Of a DNA stretch of 64,000 bases, positions 8,752-17,874 are shown in pieces. Position 1 is the first letter of the stretch, and each line of letters opens with the position of its first letter. The position numbers and the translations under genes were made by a program. The DNA comes from JAIOQJ01 sp963718635. Lineage in GTDB: Bacteria > Planctomycetota > Planctomycetia > Gemmatales > Gemmataceae. The stretch is taken from NCBI GenBank assembly GCA_963718635.1, contig OY970367.1, positions 3,286,001 to 3,350,000 of the forward strand, in the 5' to 3' direction. Under the pieces are notes generated by a model. It saw only the letters and a list, made by a program, of their open reading frames with translations. It was not told the origin of the DNA and ran no database searches.

Positions 8752-9939
8752 ATGGCCTTCTGCCGTATCTTATTCCTTTTGGTTGCCATTGCCTCGCTGT
8801 CTCACGCCGCCGAACTGACAACGCACGATGGCAAAAAGGTGACCGGGGACATCATCGCTATTGACGGCAAAGAACTCATCTTCCAAAACGGCAATGCCAA
8901 AGAAACGTTCGAATTAACAAAACTGAACGTCATCGAAATTATCGCCGCGCCGAAAGATCCGGGCATTAATAAAGCGATTGAGGTCGAGTTTGTCGATGGC
9001 TCACAACTCCGTTGCGTCGATTTCAAGCTGAAAGATAAGACGGCCCTGCTCACGCTCGCCGGCACGAAACAAATTATCGAGGCGCCCGCGTCCTCTCTGC
9101 TTTACATGATCCGCGACGTCAGCGAGCCGAAACTGAATCAGGCCTTTCGCGGTCTGCTCTCGAAACGCGGCAAGCGCGACACGTGGATAGTTCTTAAAGG
9201 CGATTCGCTTGATGGCGTCAATGGCACCTTCGGCGATGGCGACGCCAAGGGCGAGAACATCAGTTTCGAACTCGAAGCGACTGCCGAAAAGCTCAATATC
9301 CAGATGGCCCGCGTCTACGGAATGATCCTAAGTCAGCCGCCTGGGGTGCAGGTTGCCCAGACGGTTTGCAAGGTCATCGATGCCGGCAAAAATGTGCTCT
9401 ATGCCAAGTCGCTTGAGATGAACGATAAGAAGTTCATCGTCGAAACCGTGACGGGCGTGCGGCTCGAATATCCGAGCATTTCTTCCGTGGCGAAACTCGA
9501 TTTCAGTGCCGGCTCGATGATGTATCTCTCCAATGCGGAGCCGATCAAAGTCGAGCAGACATCGACGGAAGGGATTCCCGAAGTCTACCGCCGCGATCGC
9601 AATTTGGACAATAACGAACTGAAACTGAACAACGTGAAGTATCCCAAAGGCCTTGCTTTGCACTCGCGCACCGTACTTACTTACGATCTTGGCGGGAAAT
9701 ATAAGCTGTTCCAGGCTCTCGTCGGAGTGGACGACTGCGTCGAAGGTGAAAGCCAGGCAACTTTAATCATTGAAACCGACTTCAAGCCAGTTTTCAAAGA
9801 GGTCGTCAAGAAGGGCGCCAAGCCCAAATTGTTAAATTTGGCCGTGCTGAACGTCAAACAGTTGCGGATTACGGTCGAGTCGGACTTTCTTGACCTCGGC
9901 AATCAAATTGATCTGGCGAATGCGAAGGTGTTGAAATAA
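8752..9939 (+). CDS. Secreted protein with C-terminal NPCBM/NEW2 domain
   Basis: 395 residues from ATG 8752, with GAGGA upstream; the frame starts earlier but lacks a signal there. A signal peptide (FCRILFLLVAIASLSHAA) leads into beta-rich sequence. The last 120 residues match the NPCBM/NEW2 domain, a galactose-binding-like beta-sandwich: RDRNLDNNELKLNNVKYPKG, LHSRTVLTYDLGGKY, F-x-A-x-V-G-V-D-D, and a final LDLGNQIDLANAKV strand. The family is usually attached to glycosidases or found in planctomycete surface proteins, where it is thought to bind carbohydrate. It is the last gene of the secreted trio. Confidence 0.8.
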   Translation: MAFCRILFLLVAIASLSHAAELTTHDGKKVTGDIIAIDGKELIFQNGNAKETFELTKLNVIEIIAAPKDPGINKAIEVEFVDGSQLRCVDFKLKDKTALLTLAGTKQIIEAPASSLLYMIRDVSEPKLNQAFRGLLSKRGKRDTWIVLKGDSLDGVNGTFGDGDAKGENISFELEATAEKLNIQMARVYGMILSQPPGVQVAQTVCKVIDAGKNVLYAKSLEMNDKKFIVETVTGVRLEYPSISSVAKLDFSAGSMMYLSNAEPIKVEQTSTEGIPEVYRRDRNLDNNELKLNNVKYPKGLALHSRTVLTYDLGGKYKLFQALVGVDDCVEGESQATLIIETDFKPVFKEVVKKGAKPKLLNLAVLNVKQLRITVESDFLDLGNQIDLANAKVLK

Positions 9940-10011
9940 CTGTCGGTATTGACCCGTAAGGCCAACGCCGTGAAGGATTTTTACCGAGGCCAGCACAATA
10001 TCGGTTTCGTC

Positions 10012-10133
10012 GTTAGCCGCGACGCGAAGCCTTTGCGCAGCGGAGCGCTTTCGATGGCGAGCCGAGCAGCGTATGTTGCCGGGTAATGAAACACAAGCGC
10101 TCCGCTGCGCAAAGCCTTCGCGTCGCGGCTAAC
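10012..10133. repeat. Composite inverted repeat of family R3 (GACGCGAAGGCTTTGCGC)
   Basis: The arms 10012-10050 and 10095-10133 are 39 bases each and complementary with one mismatch. They start GTTAGCCGCGACGCGAAG and end GCGGCTAAC. Between them is a copy of the GGCGAGCCGAGC motif. Related composites lie at 34547-34699 and 39601-39750. Confidence 0.85.
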
Positions 10134-10215
10134 GTGGTTTACGTCAGGGACGGGGATCTCGTTTACACTTCGGGTTGATGTCGCTCGCAGCTGAGTTGTC
10201 AAGGAACTTTGCAAC

Positions 10216-12108
10216 ATGACGATCAAGAACCTACTGCTCGCAACGTTGTCCATCTTAGGCGCATCATTTTCCGTCAACGCTGCCGACGACTTCCTAAAGG
10301 CCGCCAAACTAACCGAAGCCGATCGCATCAAGATCATCAACAAAGTGAAGCCTTCGGTTGTAGCGGTTTACGCGCGTGGCGGCGGCGGAGGCGGGTCAGG
10401 CGTCGTAATCGATAAAGAAGGCTATGCCCTGACGAATCATCACGTCGTGCAGCCGACTGGTCCCACGATGGTCTGCGGCCTGCCGAATGGCGTGCTTTAC
10501 GATGCGGTGCTGGTCGGCGTCGATAAAGTGGGCGACGTGGCCTTGATCAAGCTGATTCCGAAAAAGGAAGGGGACGTTTTCCCCTTCGCTCCAATGGGCG
10601 ATAGCGACGAAGTTAAAGCAGGCGACTGGTCGTTGGCCATGGGCAATCCCTTTCTATTGGCGACCGACTTCACTCCGTCGGTCAGCTATGGCCTAATCAG
10701 CGGGGTCAATCGCTATCAGTATCCAAGCGGCGGCTTCCTCGAATACACCGATTGCATTCAGTTCGACACAACCATCAATCCAGGTAATTCGGGCGGGCCG
10801 CTTTTCAATCTCAAAGGCGAACTGATCGGCATCAACGGCCGGGGTTCCTTTGCCCAGGAAAAGCGATTCCGCATCAACTGCGGCGTGGGCTATGCGATTT
10901 CGATCAACCAAATCAAGAACTTCATCGGCCATCTCCGCGCAGGTCTCGATGCCGACCACGCGACGCTCGGCGCCGCCATCGCCACCACCGGCGAAGACGG
11001 CGACTTGGCGAAGATGGCGATCACCAGCGTTCTCGAAGAATCAGATGCTTTCCGGCGCGGCCTTCAAGAAGGCGATCAGGTCATCTCGTTTGCCGGTCGG
11101 CCTTTGACGAGCGTGAACCAATACAAGAACATCCTCGGCGTTTTCCCGCGCGATTGGCGCATGCCGTTGAGCTATCGCCGTGGCAAAGAGACGAAGGATC
11201 CCGTCCCCGGAAGAGATTCGAAGGAGGCGCTGGTCGCCTGATGGGCTATCAGCCTGCTCTTGAACCGAAGAAACAGGGCGACCCGAAACAGCCCGAACCG
11301 AAAATCATAACCGGTAAGAAAGATACAGCGCCGCAAGGCGCTGGCGCCAAGTTTTACAAAGCGAAGAGCGGTTTTGCCAACTGGCACTTCAACGAACAAG
11401 CGCAAAAGCGAATCGTTGAAGGTTTTGTCAAGCATGGCGATTTCTCAGCCCTTGGGGGCGACTGCACCCTTGAAGGCACCTACGAAAAAGAAGGGCGCAC
11501 GGGCGAAATGAAGATCGCCATCTTCGAAGAGAAGGTGATCGGCAGCGATAAGGAAACGCGCACGGTCGTTAAAGCGAACTTGAACATCGACTACCAGCTT
11601 ATCCCGCTCCGCGACAAGGAAGAAAAAGACTTGATGGTCCCGCCTTATAGCGGGGGCCTGCTGATGGCCATGTACCATTACCATCGCTTTCTCACGCTCG
11701 GACCAAAGGGTTTCAAATCCTTTGGTGAAGCCGAAGGTTTTTCGGCAGGCGGCGTCGAGCCGGTTTACGTGCAGCCGCTTAAAGGCGCTGAAGCGAAGGA
11801 TTTCAAGGATATCCGACTGATGGCCGATGTTATCCGCACGGAATACGCAGGCGTGACGGCCAAATGGTATTTCTTCCTGCGCTGACTTGAATCCGCAACT
11901 GCAAGGCAAGTCAGACTACAAGGAATACGAGCTGATCGCTTTCGAGACTTTTGTCGCCCGCGATCAAGATCCCTGCGAAATATATCTGCACGATTCAAAA
12001 GAGATCAATGGCCGTCTGCTGCCGACCCGAATGGAAGTGCGCCATGGCGATAAGCGCTACGCCATACTCAATGTCAAAGAGTGGAAACTGAGTGCGACGC
12101 CGAAATAA
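10216..12108 (+). CDS. Secreted HtrA-like serine protease with PDZ and C-terminal domain (two frameshifts)
   Basis: Three consecutive frames (10216-11241, 11154-11885, 11887-12108) together encode one protein. It has a signal peptide (MTIKNLLLATLSILGASFSVNA), a trypsin-like S1C domain with full triad (NHHVV histidine, GDVALIKL aspartate, NPGNSGGPLF serine), and a PDZ domain ending with YRRGKETK. A lipoprotein-sorting-like beta domain follows, with MEVRHGDKRYAILN at its end. The first break lies near a CCCC run at 11205-11208, the second at about 11885. It is the only one of the three HtrA-like genes here with intact catalytic residues. The shifts may be sequencing error or real decay. Confidence 0.7.
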
Positions 12109-12146
12109 TAGGGCGGCCCAGTAATTTTTCGATAAGTTTTCATTCT

Positions 12147-12192
12147 CGTTACCAGGCTCTGCCTGGTAACGGGTCGTCGAGGCTCTGCCTCG
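12147..12192. repeat. Two short hairpins with GGCTCTGCC loop core
   Basis: CGTTACCAGGC-TCT-GCCTGGTAACG (12147-12171) and CGAGGCTCTGCCTCG (12178-12192) are two perfect hairpins with the same TCT loop but different stems. Such elements are common in planctomycete and cyanobacterial intergenic DNA. Confidence 0.75.
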
Positions 12193-12228
12193 CGTGTAAG
12201 AAAGGCGCAGGTTGCACGCTGGCGCATT

Positions 12229-12615
12229 ATGATTAGCAATCGAATGAAGTGGTTTTCGGTTCACGCCCTGCATTATTTTGAATACAAGCAGGGCGAGCAA
12301 AATGATTTTTGCGTGTTTGAACACGTATATCTCATTCGCGCCGACTCTTCCGAAGAGGCGTTCCAACGAGGAAAAATTCGTGCCAAACAGGACGAAGGAG
12401 ATTCCTCAGGCAGTCTGACGATCAACGACCGAGCAGCCTGTCTACGGTTTGCCGGGATCCGCGTCGTTGTCGAGTGCCAGGATCTCGACTTGGAGACCGG
12501 TCTACCAACTGATGGAACCGAGTTGACCTATTCCGAGTTTACCGTCGACACTCGCGACGAACTTGCCAAATTGATTGCAGGCGAACCCGCGCTAGTCGTC
12601 TACGACGGGCCGTAA
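12229..12615 (+). CDS. Small protein resembling DUF4288
   Basis: 128 residues (an alternative ATG at 12244 removes five). It starts with MKWFSVHALHYFEY and continues with an EHVYLIRADSSEEAFQRG segment and a FAGIRVVVEC strand. This order matches the DUF4288 pattern: an aromatic strand, then E-x-V-x-L-I-x-A-x-S-x-E-E-A, then a G-x-R/K strand before Glu-Cys. There is no signal peptide, so it is likely cytosolic. Function unknown. It is flanked by repeat hairpins upstream and the second HtrA-like gene downstream. Confidence 0.6.
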   Translation: MISNRMKWFSVHALHYFEYKQGEQNDFCVFEHVYLIRADSSEEAFQRGKIRAKQDEGDSSGSLTINDRAACLRFAGIRVVVECQDLDLETGLPTDGTELTYSEFTVDTRDELAKLIAGEPALVVYDGP

Positions 12616-12712
12616 AAGGAACTATTCTTTACCGAAGCTAGCAATTGGATATTGAACAAACGTTGAGGCGCCTACCTCGCGCACTGAAGCACACCCCCCG
12701 AGAACAGCACCC

Positions 12713-13792
12713 ATGAAATGTTGCCGTTTCACTTTCGTCATCGCGGCCTTGCTCGCAGCCTCCAGCGCTCGCGCGGCCGATGCCTCGTTCGAGAAAGTCG
12801 CTGCCGATGTCAACGGCAAGATGGTCAAGCTCTTTGGTTCCGGCGGTCTGAACGGCCTGACCTCATACGGTTCGGGGCTGGTCGTTTCTCCGCAGGGACA
12901 CATCCTCACCGTAGCGACGCAGTTGCTCGACACGCAAGATCTGCGCGTCCATCTTTCGGATGGCCGGCGCTTCTGCGCGAAAGTGCTCTTTACTGAACCC
13001 GAACTCGATGTGGCTCTGCTCGAAATCAAGCAGGAAGAAAAGGAGAAGATCGATCTCGACTTAGAGTATTTCGACATCGCCGATATTGCTAAGAAAATGA
13101 AAGCGCAGACGGGCGACTGGTTCCTTGCCTTTAGCAATTGCTTCGAAATTGCGACTCGCGACGAGCCGATGTCCGTTCAACGCGGCGTCATTTCGGCATA
13201 CGCGAAGTTGGTCGCTCGCCGAGGTGTTTTCGACGCCCCGTACCACGGCGATGTCTTCTTTCTCGATCAGATCGTCGCGAACAAGGGTTCCGCCGGCGGC
13301 GCGGTGACTACGCGCAAAGGTGATCTGATCGGCATGATTGGCAAGGAATTCCGCAATGTCACTTCGGACACCTGGATCAACTATGCTTTGCCCATCAACT
13401 GCAAGATCGAAGTGAAAGACGGCGACAAGTTGCGCGTGATTAGCCTGCAGGAGTTTGTCGTCGATGGCATCAAAGGAACCTATAAGCCGATCATTCGGCA
13501 CAAAGACAAAGAAGGACCCGGCGCCTACACCGGCATCGTGTTCGTGCCCAACGTCTTGCAGCGAACTCCCCCCTATATCGATCGCGTTCTGCGGGACTCG
13601 CCTGCTCACAAGGCCAAGCTGCAACCGGATGACCTGATCGTCTACGTCGATGGCGAGCCGGCCTACAGCATCCAGAGTTTCAAAGAGATGATCGCTCGGC
13701 TGACGCCTGGTTCCAAAGTGCAGCTCGAAGTTCGTCGTGGCGAAAAGCTGACGGCTGTAGAACTCGAACTTACCGATTTTCCTAAACAGTAG
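12713..13792 (+). CDS. Secreted HtrA-like pseudoprotease with PDZ domain (catalytic His missing)
   Basis: 359 residues with signal peptide FTFVIAALLAASSARAAD. The trypsin-like domain aligns motif by motif with the gene at 10216. The histidine block TNHHVV is replaced by TVATQLL, so the catalytic histidine is gone. Aspartate is kept in LDVALLEI, and GNSGGP becomes KGSAGGA with the serine kept. A C-terminal PDZ domain (RVLRDSPAHKAKLQPDD, IVYVDGEPAYSIQSFKEMI) is intact. Without histidine the domain should not cleave by the usual mechanism, so a binding or regulatory role is likely. It lies in tandem between an active-looking homologue and a more divergent one. Confidence 0.8.
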   Translation: MKCCRFTFVIAALLAASSARAADASFEKVAADVNGKMVKLFGSGGLNGLTSYGSGLVVSPQGHILTVATQLLDTQDLRVHLSDGRRFCAKVLFTEPELDVALLEIKQEEKEKIDLDLEYFDIADIAKKMKAQTGDWFLAFSNCFEIATRDEPMSVQRGVISAYAKLVARRGVFDAPYHGDVFFLDQIVANKGSAGGAVTTRKGDLIGMIGKEFRNVTSDTWINYALPINCKIEVKDGDKLRVISLQEFVVDGIKGTYKPIIRHKDKEGPGAYTGIVFVPNVLQRTPPYIDRVLRDSPAHKAKLQPDDLIVYVDGEPAYSIQSFKEMIARLTPGSKVQLEVRRGEKLTAVELELTDFPKQ

Positions 13793-13830
13793 CGATGTTG
13801 ACTGTAAGCTGCGCCAAGATGCAATCGACA

Positions 13831-14079
13831 CACTAACCCGAAGCGTTAGCGAGGCGCAGCCCCGAAGCGTTAGCGATATTTTGTTGACCATAACGCTAAC
13901 GCTTCGGACTCTACCTCGCTCGCGCTTCGGGTTAGTGTGGTCCGCAGGCTTCGGCGTCTGCATCGCTCGCGCTTTGAGTTAGTGTGGTCCGAAGGCTTCG
14001 GAGTCTGCATCGCTCGCGCTTTGAGTTAGTGTGGTCCGCAGGCTTCGGAATCTACCTCGCTGACGCTTCGGGTTAGTGT
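13831..14079. repeat. Tandem and inverted CCCGAAGCGTTAGCGA repeats
   Basis: Two direct copies of CCCGAAGCGTTAGCGA face an inverted copy (AACGCTAACGCTTCGG). They are followed by about four 58-base tandem units containing GTGTGGTCCGCAGGCTTCGG and CTCGCGCTTTGAGTTA. The block fills the gap between the second and third HtrA-like genes. Confidence 0.8.
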
Positions 14080-14197
14080 AGATCGCAGAATATGAAATTG
14101 TTCAACGTGCGCAATTTCAAACCTCAGGAGCACGGTTTCCTACTTTGTGGTTTCGAGTAATTCGCGAAATCACTCGCGCCTGATAAGAGCCAAACTT

Positions 14198-16442
14198 ATG
14201 CGCATTATTTTTAATTTTCGCCTCACTGTTGTCCTAGCAATGCTGTTTGCTGTATCAGCAGTTCGCGCGCAACCCGATCCGAACGAAGAAACCGAAAGCG
14301 CCATGAAGGCAGCGATCGCTCAAGTGGCGCCCAGCGTTGTTCGCATCGAGACGAGCGGCGGGCAAGACATCATCGTTTGGACCGACCCGAGCAGCGGCGC
14401 CCCGATTCGCAAGGTCGTTGGCCCGACTACCGGATTGGTCGTCGATGCCGATGGTTACATCATCAGCAGTTCGTTCAATTTCGCAAATAAGCCAACCGCG
14501 ATCTTTGTGACCGTTCCCGGCAAAGGCCGATCGGTCGCTAAAGTGGTGGCGGTCGATCAGTCGCGAATGTTGACCTTGTTGAAGGCAGATGATTTGAAAG
14601 GCTTAACTGTTCCGAAAGCCTTCCCGAAAAAAGAAATCGAAGTGGGCCAATGGTCGCTGGCGATCGGCCGAACGCTCAATCCGAACGTCGAGCAAATGCC
14701 ATCGGTTAGTGCCGGAATCGTCAGTGCCGTCGGCCGGATTTGGGGCCGGGCCGTGCAAACGGATGCAAAGGTCTCGCCGAATAACTACGGAGGCCCGCTG
14801 GTAGCGCTCGACGGACGGGTGATGGGCGTCCTCGTGCCCGCTTCACCACAAGGCGAAGGCGATAACGCCGGCATCGAATGGTACGATTCCGGCATCGGCT
14901 TCGCCATTCCGCTCGACGACATCAATCGCGTCCTTGCCAAGCTAAAGGCGGGAACATCGGATAAGCAGGTCACCTTGCGCAGGGCTGTTCGGTTTCCCGG
15001 CGCCCCAGCCCGACCAATATCTATCGCCGCCGGTCATCGCCCAGATCGTACCGGAATCGGCAGCCGAGAAAGCGGGAGTTAAAGCGAACGACCTGATCGT
15101 CTCGGTCGATGGCAAGCCGATCTTCACGATGGCCCAGTTTCTGCACGTGATCAAGCCGCTCTACGAAGGCGACACTTTCTCGATGAAAGTGAAGCGCGGC
15201 GATAAGGAAATCGAGATCCCAAAAGTGGTGCTGCAGGGAGTGCAGACCGCTTTCGATCCCGGCTTCCTCGGCATCCTTCCGGTTCGCGATGAGCCCACGG
15301 AAGGCCTCGAAATCCGCTACGTCTATCCTGGCAGCCCGGCCGCGAAAGTGGGCCTGAAAGAGGGTGACCGGATTATGAAAGCCGGCTCTGGCCTGGCGCC
15401 TCAAATGACTGCCTTCGCGGGGCGAGATGCTTTCCTCACCATCATGAGTCAACTCACGGTTAGCTCCGATGTCAAACTCGAAGTCAAACGAAAAGATGGC
15501 GGCAAGACCGAGACGCTCACCGCCAGGCTGACGACGTTCCCCGAAGATGTACCGGATAAACTGCCCAAGGATCCATCGAAGAAACGAGCGCTCGAAAAGC
15601 CGAAAAATCCGGGCCCTAAAGGGAAACCCGAATTGAAAAAAGACCCGCCTAAACCAAAAGATGAGCCCAAGGGCGACGAGCCGAAGAAGGATGAGCCCAA
15701 AGCGGAACAGCCCAAAAAGGATGAGCCCAAGAACGAAGAGCCCAAGAAGGATGACTCAAAGAAAGACGAAGCCAAAAAGGACGAGCCCAAGAAGGATGAA
15801 CCCAAGATCGAGAAAGGGCTTTTACATCGCACCAATCCCGCGCTCGGTCGTAAATATTGGCTCTACGTGCCAAGGAATTACAATCCGAACGTCGCCCATG
15901 GAGTTGTCATTTGGCTGCATGCCGCTCGGCGCGAGGGTCGCGATGCCGAGGACATGGTCGATATCTGGGATGACTATTGCGCAGAGTATAACCTGATCAT
16001 GCTCGGGCCGATTTCCGAAAACAAGAACGGCTGGGTGCCCAGCGAAACGGAAGGAATTCTGAGCGATCTGAATACCGTGCTTGGCCAATACACCATCGAT
16101 CGGCAACGCATCGTCGCTCACGGCGCCGGCATCGGCGGCCAGATGGCCTTCTATCTCGGCTTCAACGCTCGCGAAAACATCCGCGGCGTCGCCACCGTCG
16201 GCGCGGTTCTCGCCAGCCAACCGAAAGATCTGGCGCCTAATCAACGCCTACAATTCTACATCGCCGGCGGCGAAAAAGACCCGCTCGGCAAAGACATCAA
16301 GGACAGCAAACCCAAGCTCACGGAACGCAAATACAACGTCGTACTCCGCGTCATCCCAGATAAGGGCAAAGAATACCTAAGCGACTCACCCCTCGAATTC
16401 CGCGAACTCCTCCGCTGGATCGATTCGATGGATCGGAATTAG
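14198..16442 (+). CDS. Secreted multi-domain pseudoprotease: trypsin-like, two PDZ, esterase-like (one frameshift)
   Basis: Two frames join at a CCCC run (15003-15006): removing one C gives FPGAQPDQYLSPPVIAQ and a continuous protein of about 747 residues. Order: signal peptide, trypsin-like domain, PDZ 1 (VKANDLIVSVDGKPI), PDZ 2 (VGLKEGDRIMKAGSG), a 75-residue Lys/Pro/Glu/Asp linker of PKKDEPK type, then an alpha/beta-hydrolase resembling PHB-depolymerase-type esterases (WLYVPRNYNP, VVIWLHA). All three protease residues are gone: SSSFNF replaces the His block, the Asp block reads QSRMLTLLK, and NNYGGP replaces GNSGGP. The esterase elbow reads GAGIGG, also without its serine. It is probably a binding or scaffold protein. 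Confidence 0.75.
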
Positions 16443-16451
16443 GAATTTGCA

Positions 16452-16931
16452 GTGGCGAGACTGTGGATGGAAGTAACAGTGTCTGCTCACGACGAAGGCG
16501 GACCAATGATTGTTCAGCGAGACGACAGTGCCTTGCTGCTCGCGCCGGTGATTGGCGCGGCTCGTGTTCTGGTGTTCCTAACCGTACCGTGGTCCGGCCC
16601 GGAGAGTACCGCTCGGATGGCATTTCGGTTAGCTTCTGAGAAACTGGCGGCCGAGTTTTCGGACTGGAACATTCAGTGCTTTTACCTCGATGAAGAGGCC
16701 GAATGGTGCCAGGCTTGGCTAGCGACGCTCAAGCTGCCGATGCTCGGGGGCGGTTATCCGCTAGGGGTCGGTAGTATTTTGTGGCTGGAATTCGGCCGTG
16801 CCATATCGCACGAGTTCAACGGGCAGCACCAGCTTCAGCCTGCCGGCATCGTGGCGCGTTCTCGCTGGTTCTGGGCGAAGTCGGCCAGACCGGGCGCTGC
16901 GTCAGACAACGCCGCACAACTCGTCTATTGA
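16452..16931 (+). CDS. Conserved hypothetical protein, possibly thioredoxin-fold
   Basis: 159 residues from GTG 16452; an ATG at 16506 preceded by GAAGGCGGA is an equally good start. The middle reads VLVFLTVPWSGPES, a strand followed by W-S-G-P at the place where thioredoxins have W-C-G-P. This is followed by an FYLDEEAEWCQAWLA segment and GGGYPLGVGSILWLEFGR. The overall order suggests a thioredoxin-like fold that has lost the active-site cysteines, but this is inference. It follows the third HtrA-like gene by 9 bases and may be co-transcribed. Confidence 0.55.
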   Translation: MARLWMEVTVSAHDEGGPMIVQRDDSALLLAPVIGAARVLVFLTVPWSGPESTARMAFRLASEKLAAEFSDWNIQCFYLDEEAEWCQAWLATLKLPMLGGGYPLGVGSILWLEFGRAISHEFNGQHQLQPAGIVARSRWFWAKSARPGAASDNAAQLVY

Positions 16932-17058
16932 TATCAGAAGGCTGCGATGCCACCCATGTCGTTGGACTGCGCACGTGTCTTGTGTTGGGCCTGGTCGGGA
17001 AAGATTACGTTTGGCGTAAGCAGTCGGGTAACGATTCGAACATTTGCTAAGCGCCGAC

Positions 17059-17087
17059 ACCCGATTGCTCACGCAATTCGGCTCGCC
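17059..17087. repeat. Single copy of GGCGAGCCGAATTGCG repeat (variant R2b, inverted)
   Basis: ACCCGATTGCTCACGCAATT followed by CGGCTCGCC is the reverse of the motif GGCGAGCCGAATTGCGTGAG. Similar motifs lie inside the composite repeats at 34.6 kb and 39.6 kb, and at 45469-45498. The 16932-17107 gap contains nothing else recognisable. Confidence 0.7.
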
Positions 17088-17107
17088 CAAATCCTTGCGT
17101 TCGTCAT

Positions 17108-17857
17108 CTACTCCATGTCGTTGAACGCCCCTTCGGGCCAGACGTCGCGCGGCTCGAAACCAGTCAGTTCAACGGTGGGACCGTAATCATAAGTGGGGGC
17201 GCCAGGCGGCTTGCTGCAGGCATATACAATGGCGAATCGATACATCTTTTGAGATTCGACCGCGCACGCAAAGAAACGGCCGGCGTCGCCGGGGCTCAGA
17301 TAAACGTCGGGCCCCCAATCGGTGGCAGCCAACTCCTGCGCATGCCCGGGATCGCGCGGGCACCAGCCAAGCCGAACCGCCATGACTTGGAGCCCATGCG
17401 CTTCCACGAAAGCGCGCCCGGCTCCTTCCGCGAACAGCTTGCCGGCCGCGTACCAGCCGCGCGGTGTTGGCGGATCGTCGGTCTTGATCGGCAGCGGGCC
17501 GGTGAAGCGCTGCCACCAGACGACCTGGCCGCTGCTCGCCAGAATGGTTCGTTTGACGCCTTTGGCCTTTGCGGCTTCCAGCGCGTTGTGAACGCCAATG
17601 AGATTATTGGGAACAATCTTGGTTAAAAAATCATCGTCATCGGGAGTCGCCGCCAAGTGGATCATGACTTCCATTTGCTCGGCCGCCTGTAGAAACGTGG
17701 CCTCATCGACAATGCTCCCGACGATATTCTCGTCGGCTAGCGGATTGGCTCTTAAATCAAAGCCGCGCACAAAGTGGCCGCGCGACTTGAGTTCCTTGAC
17801 TACTGCCCGACCAATTCGGCCGGCCGAGCCGGTGACGAGAACGCGAGTTGCTGACAT
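17108..17857 (-). CDS. NAD-dependent epimerase/dehydratase (extended SDR family)
   Basis: 249 residues from the ATG at 17857 (GAGAGG upstream); a longer frame to 17893 would overlap the upstream gene. The N-terminus VLVTGSAGRIGRAVV is the Rossmann NAD(P) motif T-G-x-x-G-x-x-G, and MIHLAATPDD follows. The active-site helix has WYAAGKLFAEG, giving the Y-x-x-x-K pair with an SSGQVVW strand before it. This fits the uronate-dehydrogenase/NDP-sugar-epimerase-like branch. Substrate cannot be told. It follows the FG-GAP gene by 17 bases, so the two are probably one transcript. Confidence 0.85.
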   Translation of the reverse strand: MSATRVLVTGSAGRIGRAVVKELKSRGHFVRGFDLRANPLADENIVGSIVDEATFLQAAEQMEVMIHLAATPDDDDFLTKIVPNNLIGVHNALEAAKAKGVKRTILASSGQVVWWQRFTGPLPIKTDDPPTPRGWYAAGKLFAEGAGRAFVEAHGLQVMAVRLGWCPRDPGHAQELAATDWGPDVYLSPGDAGRFFACAVESQKMYRFAIVYACSKPPGAPTYDYGPTVELTGFEPRDVWPEGAFNDME

Positions 17858-17874
17858 GAGCTGCTGCCTCTCCA

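Noticed and set aside
11154..11241. Programmed ribosomal frameshift in the HtrA gene
   Set aside because: No slippery heptamer or downstream pseudoknot is evident, and unrelated housekeeping genes show the same kind of breaks.
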